From Septoria linicola (lineage: Eukaryota > Ascomycota > Dothideomycetes > Mycosphaerellales > Mycosphaerellaceae), in NCBI GenBank assembly GCA_024114885.1, contig CP099434.1, positions 1 through 36,923 of the forward strand: 36,923 bases of DNA, in the 5' to 3' direction. This document shows positions 1-10,650 of the stretch, one piece after another. Within the stretch, counting starts at the first letter, position 1. Each line of letters begins with the position of its first letter. The position numbers were made by a program, and so were the translations under genes. Under the pieces are notes generated by a model that was not told where the DNA came from, made no database searches, and was given only the letters and a program-made list of their open reading frames with translations.

Positions 1-1330
1 GGTAGTCACTTATTCTTCTTGGCATTCCTTGTAATCCTAAGAAGTGTTGAGGGAAGAAAGTAACGTTAACTCCAATGAATAATATTCAGAAATGTACTTT
101 TCCTAACATTATGTTGTAACTTAAACCTAATATTTTAGGTATTCAGAAGTATCATGCACTGTATAAAGCAAAAACAGCACCCATACTTAAAACATAGTGG
201 AAATGTGCTACAACATAGTAAGTATCATGGAATGCAATATCTAATGAAGCATTAGCTAATACTACTCCACTTAACCCACCTATAGTGAACATAAATACAA
301 ATCCTAAAGCAAATAACATAGAAGGTGTTAACACTAATGATCCACCATAACAAGTGGCTAATCAACTGAATATTTTAATTCCTGTAGGCACCGCTATAAT
401 TAATGTTGCAGCTGTAAAGTAAGCACGTGTATCCACGTCTAACCCTACACTATACATGTGATGGCTTCAAACTACAAAACCTAACACACCTATAGACATC
501 ATAGCGTATACCATACCTAAATATCCGAATACACTTTTATTTGAGCTTGCAGATATAGTTGTACTAATAATACCGAAACCTGGTATAATTAAAATATAAA
601 CTTCTGGGTGACCAAAGAATCAGAATAAGTGTTGGTATAAGATAGGATCTCCTCCTCCTGCTACTTCGAAGAAAGATGTATTAAAGTTTCTGTCTGTTAA
701 TACCATTGTAATACCTCCAGCTAATACAGGTAATGATAATAATAATAATACAGCTGTAACGATTACTGCTCATCCAAATAAGGCTAATTTATGTAATCTT
801 ATTCCTGGACTTCTCATATTTAAAATTGTTGTTATAAAGTTCATAGCTCCTAAAAGACTACTTACTCCAGATAAGTGTAAAGCAAATATAGCTAAATCTA
901 CACTAGGTCCACTGTGACTTTGTATTCCTGATAATGGTGGGTATAAAGTTCAACCTGTTCCTGCTCCATTTTCAATTGTACTTGCAAATACAAATAAAAC
1001 TAAACTTGGAGGAAGTAATCAGAAACTAATATTGTTTAGTCTAGGAAACGCCATATCTGGCCCTCCTACTAGTAATGGTAATAAGAAATTACCAAAACCT
1101 CCGATTAAAGCAGGCATAACCATGAAGAAAATCATAAGTATAGCATGAGCAGTTATGATACTATTGTATAACTGGTTATCTGCTATATATTGAACTCCTG
1201 GTCCTGATAATTCAAGTCTTATAAGTACAGAAAAAGCTGTACCTAATAGCCCTGAAAATAATGCAAATATTAAATACAGAGTACCAATATCTTTTGCATT
1301 ACTTGATAAAAATCAACGTTCTCATCACAT
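1..1330 (-). CDS. cox1: Cytochrome c oxidase subunit 1, 5' part (gene spans the window ends)
   Basis: Catalytic subunit of respiratory complex IV in the inner mitochondrial membrane. The frame starts at ATG 1330-1328 with MWWERWFLSSNAKDIGTLYL, runs without an intron to base 1, and continues from base 36923. TGA must be read as Trp (several positions, including codons 2 and 3). Recognisable parts are the GHPEVYILIIPGFG helix, the HHMYSVGLDVDTRAYF segment with the copper-site histidines, and HDTYYVVAHFHYVLSMG with the haem/copper ligands. The whole gene is 1656 nt (551 aa), slightly long for a fungal Cox1. The frame stays open upstream of the chosen ATG for about 36 codons without another ATG, so a non-ATG upstream start cannot be excluded. 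tRNA genes follow upstream. Identity is certain. Confidence 0.98.
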
Positions 1331-1512
1331 TGATATGTCCGATGTTTTTATATTTAAATTTCTTTCGTTTAAAAAGTTTGTACTAATAGTTTTTATATAA
1401 AGGGTAAATATATAATAATGATACAAAAGCCTTTTGAATTAAAGATAATTATTACTTATTGCAGGTTTTTATACCATTAAACTGATTTAATAAATTATAG
1501 GTTTTTAAATTT

Positions 1513-1585
1513 TCGGGTTATTATGATTCGAACATAACAATTCCTCAACCCAAATGAGGCGCCTAACCAACCTGGCTCTAACCCG
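1513..1585 (-). tRNA. trnP: tRNA-Pro (UGG)
   Basis: Cloverleaf with acceptor CGGGTTA/TAACCCG fully paired, anticodon stem CCTCA/TGAGG and loop TTTGGGT (anticodon TGG). First of a same-strand cluster upstream of cox1. Confidence 0.93.
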
Positions 1586-1626
1586 TAAATTACATCATAT
1601 CATTTAAAAATAAAATTTTTAATGTA

Positions 1627-1712
1627 CAGAGAATATCCGATTCGAACGGATGTGGTCTATTAAACCAAATAAGTTTCAAGCTTATCGCTATAAACCACTC
1701 AGCCAATTCTCT
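1627..1712 (-). tRNA. trnS: tRNA-Ser (UGA)
   Basis: Acceptor AGAGAAT/ATTCTCT, anticodon stem ATAAG/CTTAT with loop CTTGAAA (anticodon TGA), and a long variable arm as expected for serine. Reads UCN. Confidence 0.93.
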
Positions 1713-1734
1713 TATAAATAATTTTTATATCTAG

Positions 1735-1746
1735 CGCCCCGAGGCG
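1735..1746. repeat. Small GC cluster hairpin
   Basis: A short G+C-rich palindrome (CGCC, loop CCGA, GGCG) in otherwise AT-rich spacer between trnS and trnI. It resembles the GC clusters of some fungal mitochondrial genomes, but only this clear example was noticed. Confidence 0.4.
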
Positions 1747-1763
1747 TGTAGTATATAAATGTT

Positions 1764-1835
1764 TGATTCCTCGATGACTTGAACATCGAACATACTCTTA
1801 TCAAAAGTACACTTTACCTATTAAGTTAAGGAACC
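1764..1835 (-). tRNA. trnI: tRNA-Ile (GAU)
   Basis: Acceptor GGTTCCT/AGGAATC with one wobble pair; anticodon stem TACTT/GAGTA, loop TTGATAA (anticodon GAT). Confidence 0.92.
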
Positions 1836-1857
1836 TGCATATTTCATCTGGATAAAA

Positions 1858-1929
1858 CAAGAGCACTCAGACTTGAACTGAGAATTTGAAGGTTGAAGCT
1901 TCCTATTTTGCCAATTAAACTATACTCTT
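1858..1929 (-). tRNA. trnW: tRNA-Trp (UCA)
   Basis: Acceptor AAGAGTA/TGCTCTT; anticodon loop CTTCAAC gives TCA, which reads UGA and UGG as Trp. This agrees with the TGA-for-Trp code seen in the protein genes. The top pair of the anticodon stem is mismatched. Confidence 0.92.
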
Positions 1930-2025
1930 TATTGTTTCTGTGCAACAATATAATGCAATGCACTATAATAGGGTGTAACTTGACATTATACTACATAAAC
2001 ATAAAACATAAAATACTAGATAAAC

Positions 2026-2073
2026 ATAACATAACATAACATAACATAACATAACATAACATAACATAACATA
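2026..2073. repeat. ATAAC pentanucleotide microsatellite
   Basis: Nine consecutive ATAAC units (2026-2070) followed by a partial one, in the spacer between trnW and trnS(GCU). Likely replication slippage and length-variable between strains. Confidence 0.95.
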
Positions 2074-2100
2074 ATACGATATAATTTGTTTAAATATATA

Positions 2101-2181
2101 CGGAAAAGAGATGATTCGAACATCTAGGTGTATAAACACAATATTTAGCAAATATCTTGCCTTACCTATAGCGACTTTTCC
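2101..2181 (-). tRNA. trnS: tRNA-Ser (GCU)
   Basis: Acceptor GGAAAAG/CTTTTCC; anticodon stem GATAT/ATATT, loop TTGCTAA (anticodon GCT); extended variable arm. Reads AGY serine codons. Confidence 0.91.
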
Positions 2182-2216
2182 TTTGTAAAATTTAAAATAA
2201 ATATTCTATATAATTA

Positions 2217-2289
2217 CGAGTTAGATCGGCTACGATCCGATATCTACTTTCTCGACAAGAAAGTCCTTTACCAATTAAGTTACTAACTC
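2217..2289 (-). tRNA. trnD: tRNA-Asp (GUC)
   Basis: Acceptor GAGTTAG/CTAACTC perfectly paired; anticodon stem CTTTC/GAAAG, loop TTGTCGA (anticodon GTC). Confidence 0.92.
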
Positions 2290-2291
2290 TG

Positions 2292-2326
2292 TTTAATTTA
2301 ATTTAATTTAATTTAATTTAATTTAA
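2292..2326. repeat. TTTAA pentanucleotide microsatellite
   Basis: Seven consecutive TTTAA units right after trnD. It is the second 5-bp microsatellite within 300 bases, in the same tRNA cluster. Confidence 0.94.
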
Positions 2327-2356
2327 TAACAAAAAGCTTTTTTTTGTTTAAATATA

Positions 2357-2427
2357 TACGGCCAACCGAATTCGAATCGGTACACATCGTTTGGAAGACG
2401 AACGGTCTACCATTAACCTATGGCCGT
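2357..2427 (-). tRNA. trnG: tRNA-Gly (UCC)
   Basis: Acceptor ACGGCCA/TGGCCGT, T arm with loop TTCGAAT, anticodon loop CTTCCAA (anticodon TCC). Confidence 0.92.
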
Positions 2428-2577
2428 GTAATTACTTATAACAATATGGTATGACTTATAAAATATAAATGCGATAAATAAAGGAAATATAGCACATGAT
2501 AATATAAACAGAAATTACATGTTACAAAGTGTAATACTGTTTTTTTTAATTACAATGATTTCATTGCAAGATAACTT

Positions 2578-2649
2578 TAAGAGCTATGAGATTCGAACTC
2601 ATATTACAATGATTAAAAGTCACATACTTTACCATTAAGTTAAGCTCTC
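2578..2649 (-). tRNA. trnK: tRNA-Lys (UUU)
   Basis: Acceptor GAGAGCT/AGCTCTT; T stem ATGAG/CTCAT; anticodon loop CTTTTAA (anticodon TTT). Confidence 0.92.
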
Positions 2650-2860
2650 ATCTTTATAACAAAAAATTAACTTACTATTTAAAGTTATATTTATAACAAA
2701 GAGAGTTTAACTATTAGACGAAATTTATTATATATTAATAATGTATTATAATTTTTATAAAATATACTATCATTACACAATGTGTTTTATTATAATATAG
2801 TATATTGTAGCTTGCCATGATTATGTAACTTACCATAACAATTTATTATGTAGTACGTAT

Positions 2861-4345
2861 TTAAACTATACTACTATAGTATATTAATGAAGAAACTGAA
2901 TAATGTAAACCATCTAATATAGGAGCAGGATATACACCTAAAAATACTGTTAATACAACTAATGTTAACAATATAGATAATTCTCTTTTATTTAAATCAG
3001 GAATACTAAACTTAAAAAATTTAGAAAATGACCCTGCAAAGGCTATTCTATTAAACATATATATTGTATATGCTGCACTGAATACTATTGAAGAGCTGGC
3101 GAACACACCTAATAAAGGCAATCTTTCAAAAGTACCATATAAACTCATAAACTCACCTATAAAATTAAGTGATAATGGAGTTCCAGCATTACCTAAACAA
3201 AGTATAAAGAATAATATAGAAAATAAAGGCATTACTTGCGCTATACCTCTGTAAAAAGTTATCAATCTAGTAGATGATCTGTCGTATAATACACCTCCAG
3301 CACATATAAATAATCCTGAAGATACGAAACCATGAGCCAATCCTAGCACAATTCCACCTTCGATACCTTGTATTGAGTTACTAAATACACCAAGTAGATA
3401 AACTGCAGCATGAGATACAGAACTATAAGCAATAAGTTCTTTAATGTCTATTGTTCTTAAAGTACTGAAACTTGCATATATAATGGTGATAACTCCTATT
3501 ACGTATATTACAGAAGTAAAATAGAAATAAGCTTTAGGTAATAAAGGTAAAATTAATCTAAGTATACCATATAAACTAAGTTTTAACACTATACCTGCCA
3601 ATATTATACTACCCCCAAGAGGTGATTCTACATGAGCTTTCAATAATCAAGTATTTAAGAAAATCGTAGGAGTTTTAACTGCAAAAGCTATAAATATACC
3701 GTAGAATAGAAACAACTGAGTTAAAAAATTAAAGTTTGTTTTATACAATGCATCAAAGTCAGTAGTTCCCATAATAGATGACATAGTAAGTATAGATAAT
3801 AATAAAAATAAAGATCCTAATAAAGTGTATAAGAATAAGTAAAAACTCGCTCTTACTCTGTTACTAGATCCAAACAATCCTATTAATACGAATAAAGGAG
3901 GTAAAATACTTTCAAAGAATATATAAAATAGTAATATATCCAATACTAAAAACACTGCTAAAAGTAATGTTTCAAGTAATAATATTATTATCACATAAGA
4001 CTTCACATTTTCTGATATTGAACTTCAATTACTTAACAATGAGATAGGCATAATTATTGTAGTTAAAAGAACAAAGTACATACTTATACCATCCACACCT
4101 AAATAAAAATCAAAACTACTTATTTTATGGTATTCTTGTACAAATTGAAATTGCTTACTACTAAAATTGAATAGCATAAACACAACCAAAGATACAAAAA
4201 AATTAATTATTGAGGTGGATAAACCTATTATTTTAATTTGTTTTAAGGTAGCTAAAGAATATCCTTCTACTTTACTACCATAAGATACAGTAGAGATCAT
4301 AAATATACCTATTAAAGGTATTAATAATAATAAAATTAGTAACAT
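2861..4345 (-). CDS. nad4: NADH dehydrogenase subunit 4
   Basis: Membrane-arm, proton-pumping subunit of complex I. The intact 494-codon frame (code 4; internal TGA codons at about 4020 and 3645 are Trp) begins at ATG 4345-4343. Family marks seen in order: FDFYLGVDGISMYFVLL near residue 90, FYIFFESILPPLFVLIG, the KTPTIFLNTWLLKAHVESP segment, SHAAVYLLGVFS, LAHGFVSSGLF and the C-terminal LGVYPAPILDGL. Length is normal and I see no frame break, unlike in nad2, nad3, nad5 and atp6. Confidence 0.97.
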
Positions 4346-5004
4346 TATTGTATAAACCCAATTGAACTTATTTTCTTCTAATTATTATAAAATAATCTGT
4401 GCTTACTTAACATAAGCAAAAAATTTTTACACTACACATAAATGTATTTTTACGCTTTAAACGAGATAATGTTCGTTTGAACTGATTTAACGGTCGATAG
4501 AAGCTTTAATTTAATAATTATTATAACTTATAAATTTTGTACACATCACGTATTATCTACAAAGCTGGTTTTAGTATGCTCTAAACAAAAATAATTTATT
4601 GGACATATGCAAGCTGATTTCTGGTATTGCAAATATTACTAAAATAATACTCAATATTGGCTTGTTTTCTCACATACATATTAACATATGTATTTTAATA
4701 TTCTCTATAAAACACCAAGGTTTGTACCTTTATATACAACAATAGCAATATTAATTTGAAGTATCAGACTTTACTATCTTGTGCAATATATATCACAAAT
4801 TTAACTATAATTGAATTAACACTATATTTAAACTAAACCCGTTTGCTTATTATTTAATAACTTACTTGTACGGTACACGTACTGCTTAGTATTTTTTTAT
4901 GTAATATAAAAAACTTTAAAGTTGTTAACTTTTTTTTTAAGACATTTATTAACAGTATAATGTTAATATGCTATTACCTGTTTAAATTTTTATTATTGTA
5001 ATAT
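4346..5004. other. AT-rich spacer between atp6 and nad4
   Basis: About 660 bases between the end of atp6 and the start of nad4 on the minus strand. I find no tRNA, no recognisable gene fragment and no long reading frame. It has homopolymer runs and short inverted A/T motifs only. As one of the longest gene-free stretches it is a candidate for control sequence, but nothing seen supports a specific role. Confidence 0.6.
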
Positions 5005-5776
5005 TTAATGTAAATCTAATCCATCTTTAACGTATGAACAAGAAAGTACAACAAACACTTGAGCCTGTATGAACGCAATACCTAACTCTAGACCAGAGAA
5101 AGCTATAATAAAGGCTAGAGGGAATAATCCTAAGAAGAAAATACAAATCCTGAAGTCATGATATTGTAAGTAAACCCACTAAGAATGTTTAAAAGCATAT
5201 GACCTGATAATATATTTGCTGCAAGTCTTAATCCCAATGATACATTTCTAGCTAAATAAGAAATAAATTCAATTAAAACTAATAGAGGTAATAAGGCTAA
5301 AGGACATCCAGCCGGTACAAATAATGAAAAGAATTTAAGCCCGTGTTTGCTTAATCCTAATATAGTTGCTCCTAATACTACTGTAAACTTAAAGAAAAAG
5401 TTAAAATAAAATGACTAGTACTTGCAAAGCTATAAGGTACCATACCTATTAAATTGTTAACTAATATAAACATAAATAAAACGTACATGAAGGGGAAGTA
5501 TATTTGACCACTTTTTGCGTTAATTTGACCTACAACTATACTATGTACTGTTGCATATAATGATTCTTGTGATATAGATCAGGCATTAGGTACTACTTTA
5601 TTGTTGTTAGTTGATAAAAGACTTACCATAAAAAGAAGGTAACCACCTATAGTTAAGTACAATCCAATATTTGTTATAGATAATGATAAGTTACCTAATA
5701 AAGGGGCATCTAGACTTAATAAGTTTCTTACTTCAAATTGGTCTAGGGGACTTATAATGTTGTTAAAAAAATTCAT
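5005..5776 (-). CDS. atp6: ATP synthase subunit a, two apparent frameshifts
   Basis: Proton-channel subunit a of F1Fo ATP synthase. The start MNFFNNIISPLDQFEVRNLL (ATG 5776-5774) was chosen over an in-frame ATG 14 codons upstream because it matches the usual fungal Atp6 leader. Conserved parts include QIYFPFMYVLFMFILVNNLI, the essential-arginine helix LARNVSLGLRLAANILSGHM and the C-terminus AFIQAQVFVVLSCSYVKDGL. The frame breaks twice, near 5385-5387 and 5138-5141; each break is repaired by one extra T (coding strand) in a T run. The 772 nt plus two gives exactly 258 codons. Sequencing undercall is more likely than a dead gene, because the protein is conserved on both sides of each break and no other atp6 is present. 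Confidence 0.93.
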
Positions 5777-5985
5777 AAAAAGAAAAAAATATATTATATG
5801 TATAAGAAAAAAAGGCATTTACATGACATTTATCATGCTTTACCTTATATTTAGAATTGTGTGGTATATAACTAATAATGTAGTAATTATAAACAATTAA
5901 CCTTTTGTTAATATCTACAATAATTTTTCAGGGATATATTAGTTAATAAATTATTAATTTATTGTTTAAGTATAAACTCTGTAAT

Positions 5986-6132
5986 CTATAATTTACTTAT
6001 AAATACACGTGTAGCAAATAAACGAACAAATCTAGGTAAGATGTATTTAGAAAATACGTAAATTAATAAAACAAATATAGCAAATGCGAACACTACTTGA
6101 TTTATGAAAAAAAAAGGTACTAATTGAGGCAT
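5986..6132 (-). CDS. atp8: ATP synthase subunit 8
   Basis: Small Fo stator protein, 48 codons, starting with the diagnostic MPQLVPFF at ATG 6132-6130. A single membrane helix (VVFAFAIFVLLIYVFSKYIL) and a basic tail (RFVRLFATRVFISKL) follow. The frame is open 30 codons further upstream, but that stretch lacks family similarity, so the internal ATG is preferred. It lies upstream of atp6 on the same strand, the usual atp8-atp6 order. Confidence 0.95.
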   Translation of the reverse strand: MPQLVPFFFINQVVFAFAIFVLLIYVFSKYILPRFVRLFATRVFISKL

Positions 6133-6422
6133 TATAATGTTATTATGAATATGGTCGTTAATAAATATTGGACAATATATAGCTAAATAAATCGTAAAAG
6201 TAAACAATGAAGTAAAACTCATTAATTGTATTAATGAAGGTTATTGATTTAGTATAGAATAAATTAGTAGTTATAATTATTTTAATCTGTCTTATCACGG
6301 ATAAGTATAATTATCTATTAATCTGTATATATCATAGTAGAAAACAAATAATTTTTATGCGGTAAATATATGATACCACTTATTTAAAATTAATTATAGT
6401 TATTATTATTATACGTATTTTT

Positions 6423-6507
6423 TAGGAAGAAAAGGAATTGAACCTTCGACAGCCTCAGCTATTGAGTTTACAGCTCAACCCATCATACCAACAAATGGAA
6501 CCTTCCT
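6423..6507 (-). tRNA. trnY: tRNA-Tyr (GUA)
   Basis: Acceptor AGGAAGG/TTCTTCCT-type pairing with one G-T pair, anticodon loop CTGTAAA (anticodon GTA), and a long variable arm as in fungal mitochondrial tRNA-Tyr. It lies just downstream of the rns 3' end. Confidence 0.91.
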
Positions 6508-6539
6508 TTTTTTTTATTATGGGGGTAAAATTGTTAATG

Positions 6540-8125
6540 TTTATTAAACCCGTGCAATTTCCACTACACGAACCGTATTTCGACTTAACACCAATTGAGG
6601 TCACGCATACGAAAATTCTTCGATAAAATACAATCTCATAAAGAGACACGCCTAATTGCTACGTAGTTAAATTAACGAAGAACCAAACTTATTGCACATA
6701 CCCCTTTCAGCGCCTGACGAGTGGTTAGTACCTATGTGAGATTAAATCCACCGTGATGTAGTGATTCACGATTACTAGTAATTCCTTTTTCATGCAGTCG
6801 AGTTTCAGACTACAATTCATTTTATATTCTGCTTTAGAGATTAGCTCATATTCGCATTTTTGCCTCTCTTTGTACAAATATATGTGGCACGTCTATAGCC
6901 CACAATATTAAGGTCATGATGACTTGTCTTGGTCCCTCTTATGATATCCAATATAGCGGTGAACTACTCCAGCGCCTCTGCTAATTTACTTTAAGCTGGC
7001 GTTATGAAGTAAGGGTTTACGTTAATTTAATGAATCTAACCAAAATCTCACGACATTAACTGAAGACAGCCGTGCAACGCTTGTATGATAAATTGCTTTT
7101 TAATTATAAAGAAATCTTTATAACTAAATAGACTTACTGTTATATGGCTATAAATAACCATAATCGTTTATCTTATTCAAATTGTGGTAAGGTTTTTCGA
7201 GGGTCATCGAATTAAATAACATACTTCACTACTGGTTTCACAAACGGTCTAATGATTTCAGTTCCTGTGTTGCCACATTACTCTTGAGGTGGAATGCTTA
7301 CACTTTCATTTATACACCAATTTTTTCTTAGTCTATAACATTCATAATTTTCTGCCTGGACTACTAGGGTATCTAATCCTATTCGCTCCCCAAGCCTTCG
7401 TCCCTCAACGTCAGTTTATAGATAGAGGATTGCCTTCGCCGTTATCCGTCCCATTAGTATCAAAAAATTTCATCTTTACACCAATAGTCCTAATATTTAC
7501 CTCTCAAATAAAACTCTAGTATTTTTGTACCTTATACAGGCTGAAAATACAGTCTAGGTACCCTTTAAACCTAATAAAGATGAATAACACTAGTCTCACT
7601 TGTGTTGCCGCGACTGCTGGCACAAGAATTGGTCGAGACACATAAATAGAAATCTGTCATAATCAATCTTCTATTTAGAACTTTATACGACATAGTCGAT
7701 GCGTATATATCTATATGTTAATATATAACTTCATTCCCCCAAATTGCTGGTTCAGCCGTTAGGCTATTGACCAAGATTCCTCACTGCTGTACTATACGTA
7801 TTGGGGTTTTTCAGACCCAATGTGGTCAATAAACCTCTCAGTTATGACTACAAGTCAAAGCTAGTTAAGCAATTACCTCAACTACTACTTACTTGATAAT
7901 ACTTAAATATCTTAAAGCGAAAATATAAAGATTATATTTCTTTGTTAAGGAATTTTTTTCCTTACTTTAAGGCAATAAAAATATTTTATACTCACCTTTA
8001 CACCACCTAATTTTTCACAAAATTAATATTAAATTGAACTTTGTATAAAATTATGTATGATTAGCATGTGTCAAGCCTTTGGACAGCGTTCAATCAGAGC
8101 CATCATCAAACTCAATAAAAAATAA
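6540..8125 (-). rRNA. rns: Small subunit ribosomal RNA
   Basis: Mitochondrial 16S-like rRNA. On the minus strand the 5' end carries GAGTTTGATGATGGCTCTGA near 8110. The complement of the 530-loop region (CTGCTGGCAC) lies near 7613. The GGACTACTAGGGTATCTAAT site (reverse-primer sense of the 790 loop) lies near 7357. The 3' domain has a GGTGTTAAGTCGAAATACGG decoding segment followed by helix 45 near 6560-6540. The ends are estimated from conserved elements to within a few tens of bases. No intron is visible. Confidence 0.93.
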
Positions 8126-8267
8126 TATTTATTATTCATTAATAATAAAAGTGATAAATAATAATTACTATAAATAAATATACTTTATTTACTAACATAT
8201 TAAGTATCATACATTCAGACATAAGACTAGTTTTCTGTTTTTTTTTTATTATTTTTGTGAGGCGAGG

Positions 8268-8774
8268 CTAATCTTCATAATAATCAGAAGACTCGAAGTC
8301 TGTTTGATTAACGTCGCTAGAGTCCTGTTTTATAGGGGCTAGATCGTTTTGGTGCCATTCTTCAGTTAAGGTAGATGTTTTTTCTTGACATTGTAACAAC
8401 TCATCCTTAATTTCAGAAATTTTATCCCAATTCGAAGACTCTTGAGGTATCTGATCCAAAAGTTCATCCATTTTTTCTATATCCCGCTCTAAGGATTTTT
8501 CTAGCTGATCTAACAATAAAGATTTATCTTCACGGATATCTTCTCTATCAAAGAGAGCTTCGTCTCTTTGTTGAGAATAACCCGCAATTAAATCATCTTT
8601 ATTACTTGCATGTGAATCAAGATCTTTAGATAACTCCGATATTTCATTTTCCTCACTAAAAATTTCTTCTTCTTCCTGTATCGATTTGTAAAGTTCCTCT
8701 ATATCACCCTCTAGATTGTTACATTGACTTTCTAAGGCATCTATTTGTTGTATTAATTTTTCTTGGTCGTTCAT
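8268..8774 (-). CDS. Acidic coiled-coil protein of unknown function (168 aa)
   Basis: Unrecognised 168-codon ORF beginning 18 bases after the cox3 stop on the same strand, so probably co-transcribed with cox3. The product is strongly acidic and polar, with no membrane segment. Residues 1-60 and 85-140 have heptad-like Leu/Ile spacing with many Glu, Asp, Lys and Gln, which predicts a long coiled coil. The C-terminus is acidic (ending SSDYYED). Both Trp codons are TGG, whereas core mitochondrial genes here mostly use TGA. Soluble acidic coiled coils are unusual as mitochondrially encoded products, so either a recent acquisition or an unusual accessory protein is likely. It is not rps3, which would be basic. 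Confidence 0.75.
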   Translation of the reverse strand: MNDQEKLIQQIDALESQCNNLEGDIEELYKSIQEEEEIFSEENEISELSKDLDSHASNKDDLIAGYSQQRDEALFDREDIREDKSLLLDQLEKSLERDIEKMDELLDQIPQESSNWDKISEIKDELLQCQEKTSTLTEEWHQNDLAPIKQDSSDVNQTDFESSDYYED

Positions 8775-8792
8775 ATATAAATTTAATAACTA

Positions 8793-9602
8793 TTAAGACC
8801 CTCAGTAATACACAGATAAAAATAAAAATAATCAGACAACGTCTACAAAGTGTCAATATAATATACCAGCTTCTAAACCTAAATGGTGATTTTCAGTTAA
8901 GTGGTACGCTAATAAACGTCAGAAACCAACACCTAAGAAGATTGTACCTATGATAACATGCAATCCGTGAAACCCTGTTCCGAAGTAAAAACATGATCCA
9001 TAAGCTCCGTCTGATAAGGTGAATGAAGAAACTGAGTATTCTACACCTTGAAACCCTGTGAATATTATGGCTAAAATTATGGTAAATAAGGCACCGTATA
9101 AGGCTCCGTTTCTGTTACCTTGTATTAAAGAATGATGAGAGTAAGTTATTGTAACACCTGATGCTAATAATAACACAGTATTAAGCAAAGGTAACTCAAA
9201 GGCATTTATTGCTTCTATACCTATAGGAGGTCATTGAGCACCCAATTCTACTGTAGGAGATAACGCACTGTGAAAGTACGCTCAAAATATAGCTAAGAAA
9301 AATAAAGCTTCTGACACTATAAATAGGGCAACACCCATATTTAAACCTTTCTGCACAGCTAAAGTGTGGTTACCTATGTAAGTTCCTTCACTTATAACAT
9401 CTCTAAATCAAAAGAACATACTTGAGATTAACAATATAAGAGCAAAAAATAATCAGTAACCTGCATTTTGGAAACCATGCATAGTTAAAACACCCGAAGT
9501 AGTTAAGTCTAGTAAACTTATACAAGTAAATATAGGTCAAGGTGAAGGAGACACAAGATGAAATGGATGTCCCTGAAAAGCGCTTCTGTTTTGATTAGAC
9601 AT
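8793..9602 (-). CDS. cox3: Cytochrome c oxidase subunit 3
   Basis: Complex IV core subunit of seven helices, intact at 269 aa. It starts MSNQNRSAFQGHPFHLVSPS at ATG 9602-9600 and contains FWFRDVISEGTYIGNHT, FFLAIFWAYFHSALSPTVEL and the HHSLIQGNRNGALYG region. It ends HFVDVVWLFLFLSVYYWGS before TAA 8795-8793. TGA codes Trp throughout. The coiled-coil ORF follows after 18 bases, and cox2 lies upstream. Confidence 0.97.
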
Positions 9603-9799
9603 AATATAAATAATTTTTTTTTTCAATAAATAAAGATTTTAGAGTTAAGCTTAGTTAAATAAAATTAACTAGCATAAATGTAATAATTTTCTAGGTATAT
9701 AACGTAGTATTTACGTTAAGACATTATTATTAGTGATAGCTATATATAAACTTATAGTAAATGTATAGTAACTATGTGTTTTATTTTTTTTTTTTATAA

Positions 9800-10549
9800 T
9801 TATTGTTCTTGTAATCAAGTTAAGAATTTTTCTAAAGATAAAGATTCTATAACTATCGGCATTGAACTGTGTAATATACCGCAAATTTCCGAACATTGTC
9901 CAAAGAAAGATCCTTCTCTATTAATTAATACAGATATTTGGTTAAGTCTACCAGGATATGCGTCACATTTTATACCTAAGGCAGGACATGCGTAAGAATG
10001 TATTACATCACCTGATGATATTATAAATCTAACATGTGTTAATTCAGGTAATAAAACTCTATTATCAACTTCCAACATTCTTAATTGCCCTTCTTCTAAG
10101 TCAGATTCTGGTACTAGGTATGAGTCAAACTCTAGTTCTTCATCATCGTCATTAGTAAAATCTGGGTATTGGTAGCTTCAGTATCATTGATGTCCTTCTA
10201 CAAATACAGTTAATGAAGGATCTGTAACTTCATCCATTAAGTATAATAGTTTAAACGAAGGAAAAGCGATTAAGATTAATATTAAAGCAGGTGTAATAGT
10301 TCAAATTAATTCAATAAGTGTTCCGTGGTTAAGGTATTTATTACTAATAGGAGATTTAGTATAAACGTAATTTCTTACAACAGATACCATAATTCAGGCC
10401 ACACCAAATAATATTATTACAAGATAAAACATTATATTATCGTGTAATTCAACAAGAGCCTCCATTTGAGGACTTGCGCTATCTTGAAAATACACACCTC
10501 ACGGTTGAGGTGCGTCACAAGAAACAGTAAAGTAATTTAATATATTCAT
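9800..10549 (-). CDS. cox2: Cytochrome c oxidase subunit 2
   Basis: Complex IV subunit carrying the CuA centre, 249 aa. It starts MNILNYFTVSCDAPQPWGVY and has two N-terminal membrane helices, the aromatic EGHQWYWSYQYPDF segment, and the CuA ligand cluster SFFGQCSEICGILHSSMP (two Cys, His, Met). It ends LEKFLTWLQEQ. An in-frame ATG three codons upstream could also serve, but the chosen ATG matches fungal Cox2 leaders. No internal break is seen. Confidence 0.97.
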
Positions 10550-10650
10550 AGATCACATTAAAATATTTAGTGTAAAAACCTCCATACGTATTATGGAAAA
10601 GAAGTGTATTTTATATATGTATAATATAAAGAGAAAAAAAAAATTTTGTT

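Noticed and set aside
1963..2151. 62-codon frame with repeated MLCYV-like peptides
   Set aside because: It is a translation of the ATAAC microsatellite and part of trnS(GCU), not a gene.
5005..5776. atp6 as a dead pseudogene
   Set aside because: It is the only atp6, it is conserved on both sides of each break, and the breaks match the one-base pattern seen in other essential genes.
6438..7519. Short frames within and beside rns
   Set aside because: They overlap the rns 3' domain, trnY or the 790 region of rRNA; the conservation is explained by the RNA genes.
8268..8774. The ORF as rps3
   Set aside because: Rps3 is strongly basic with a KH-like C-terminal part; this protein is acidic and coiled-coil throughout.
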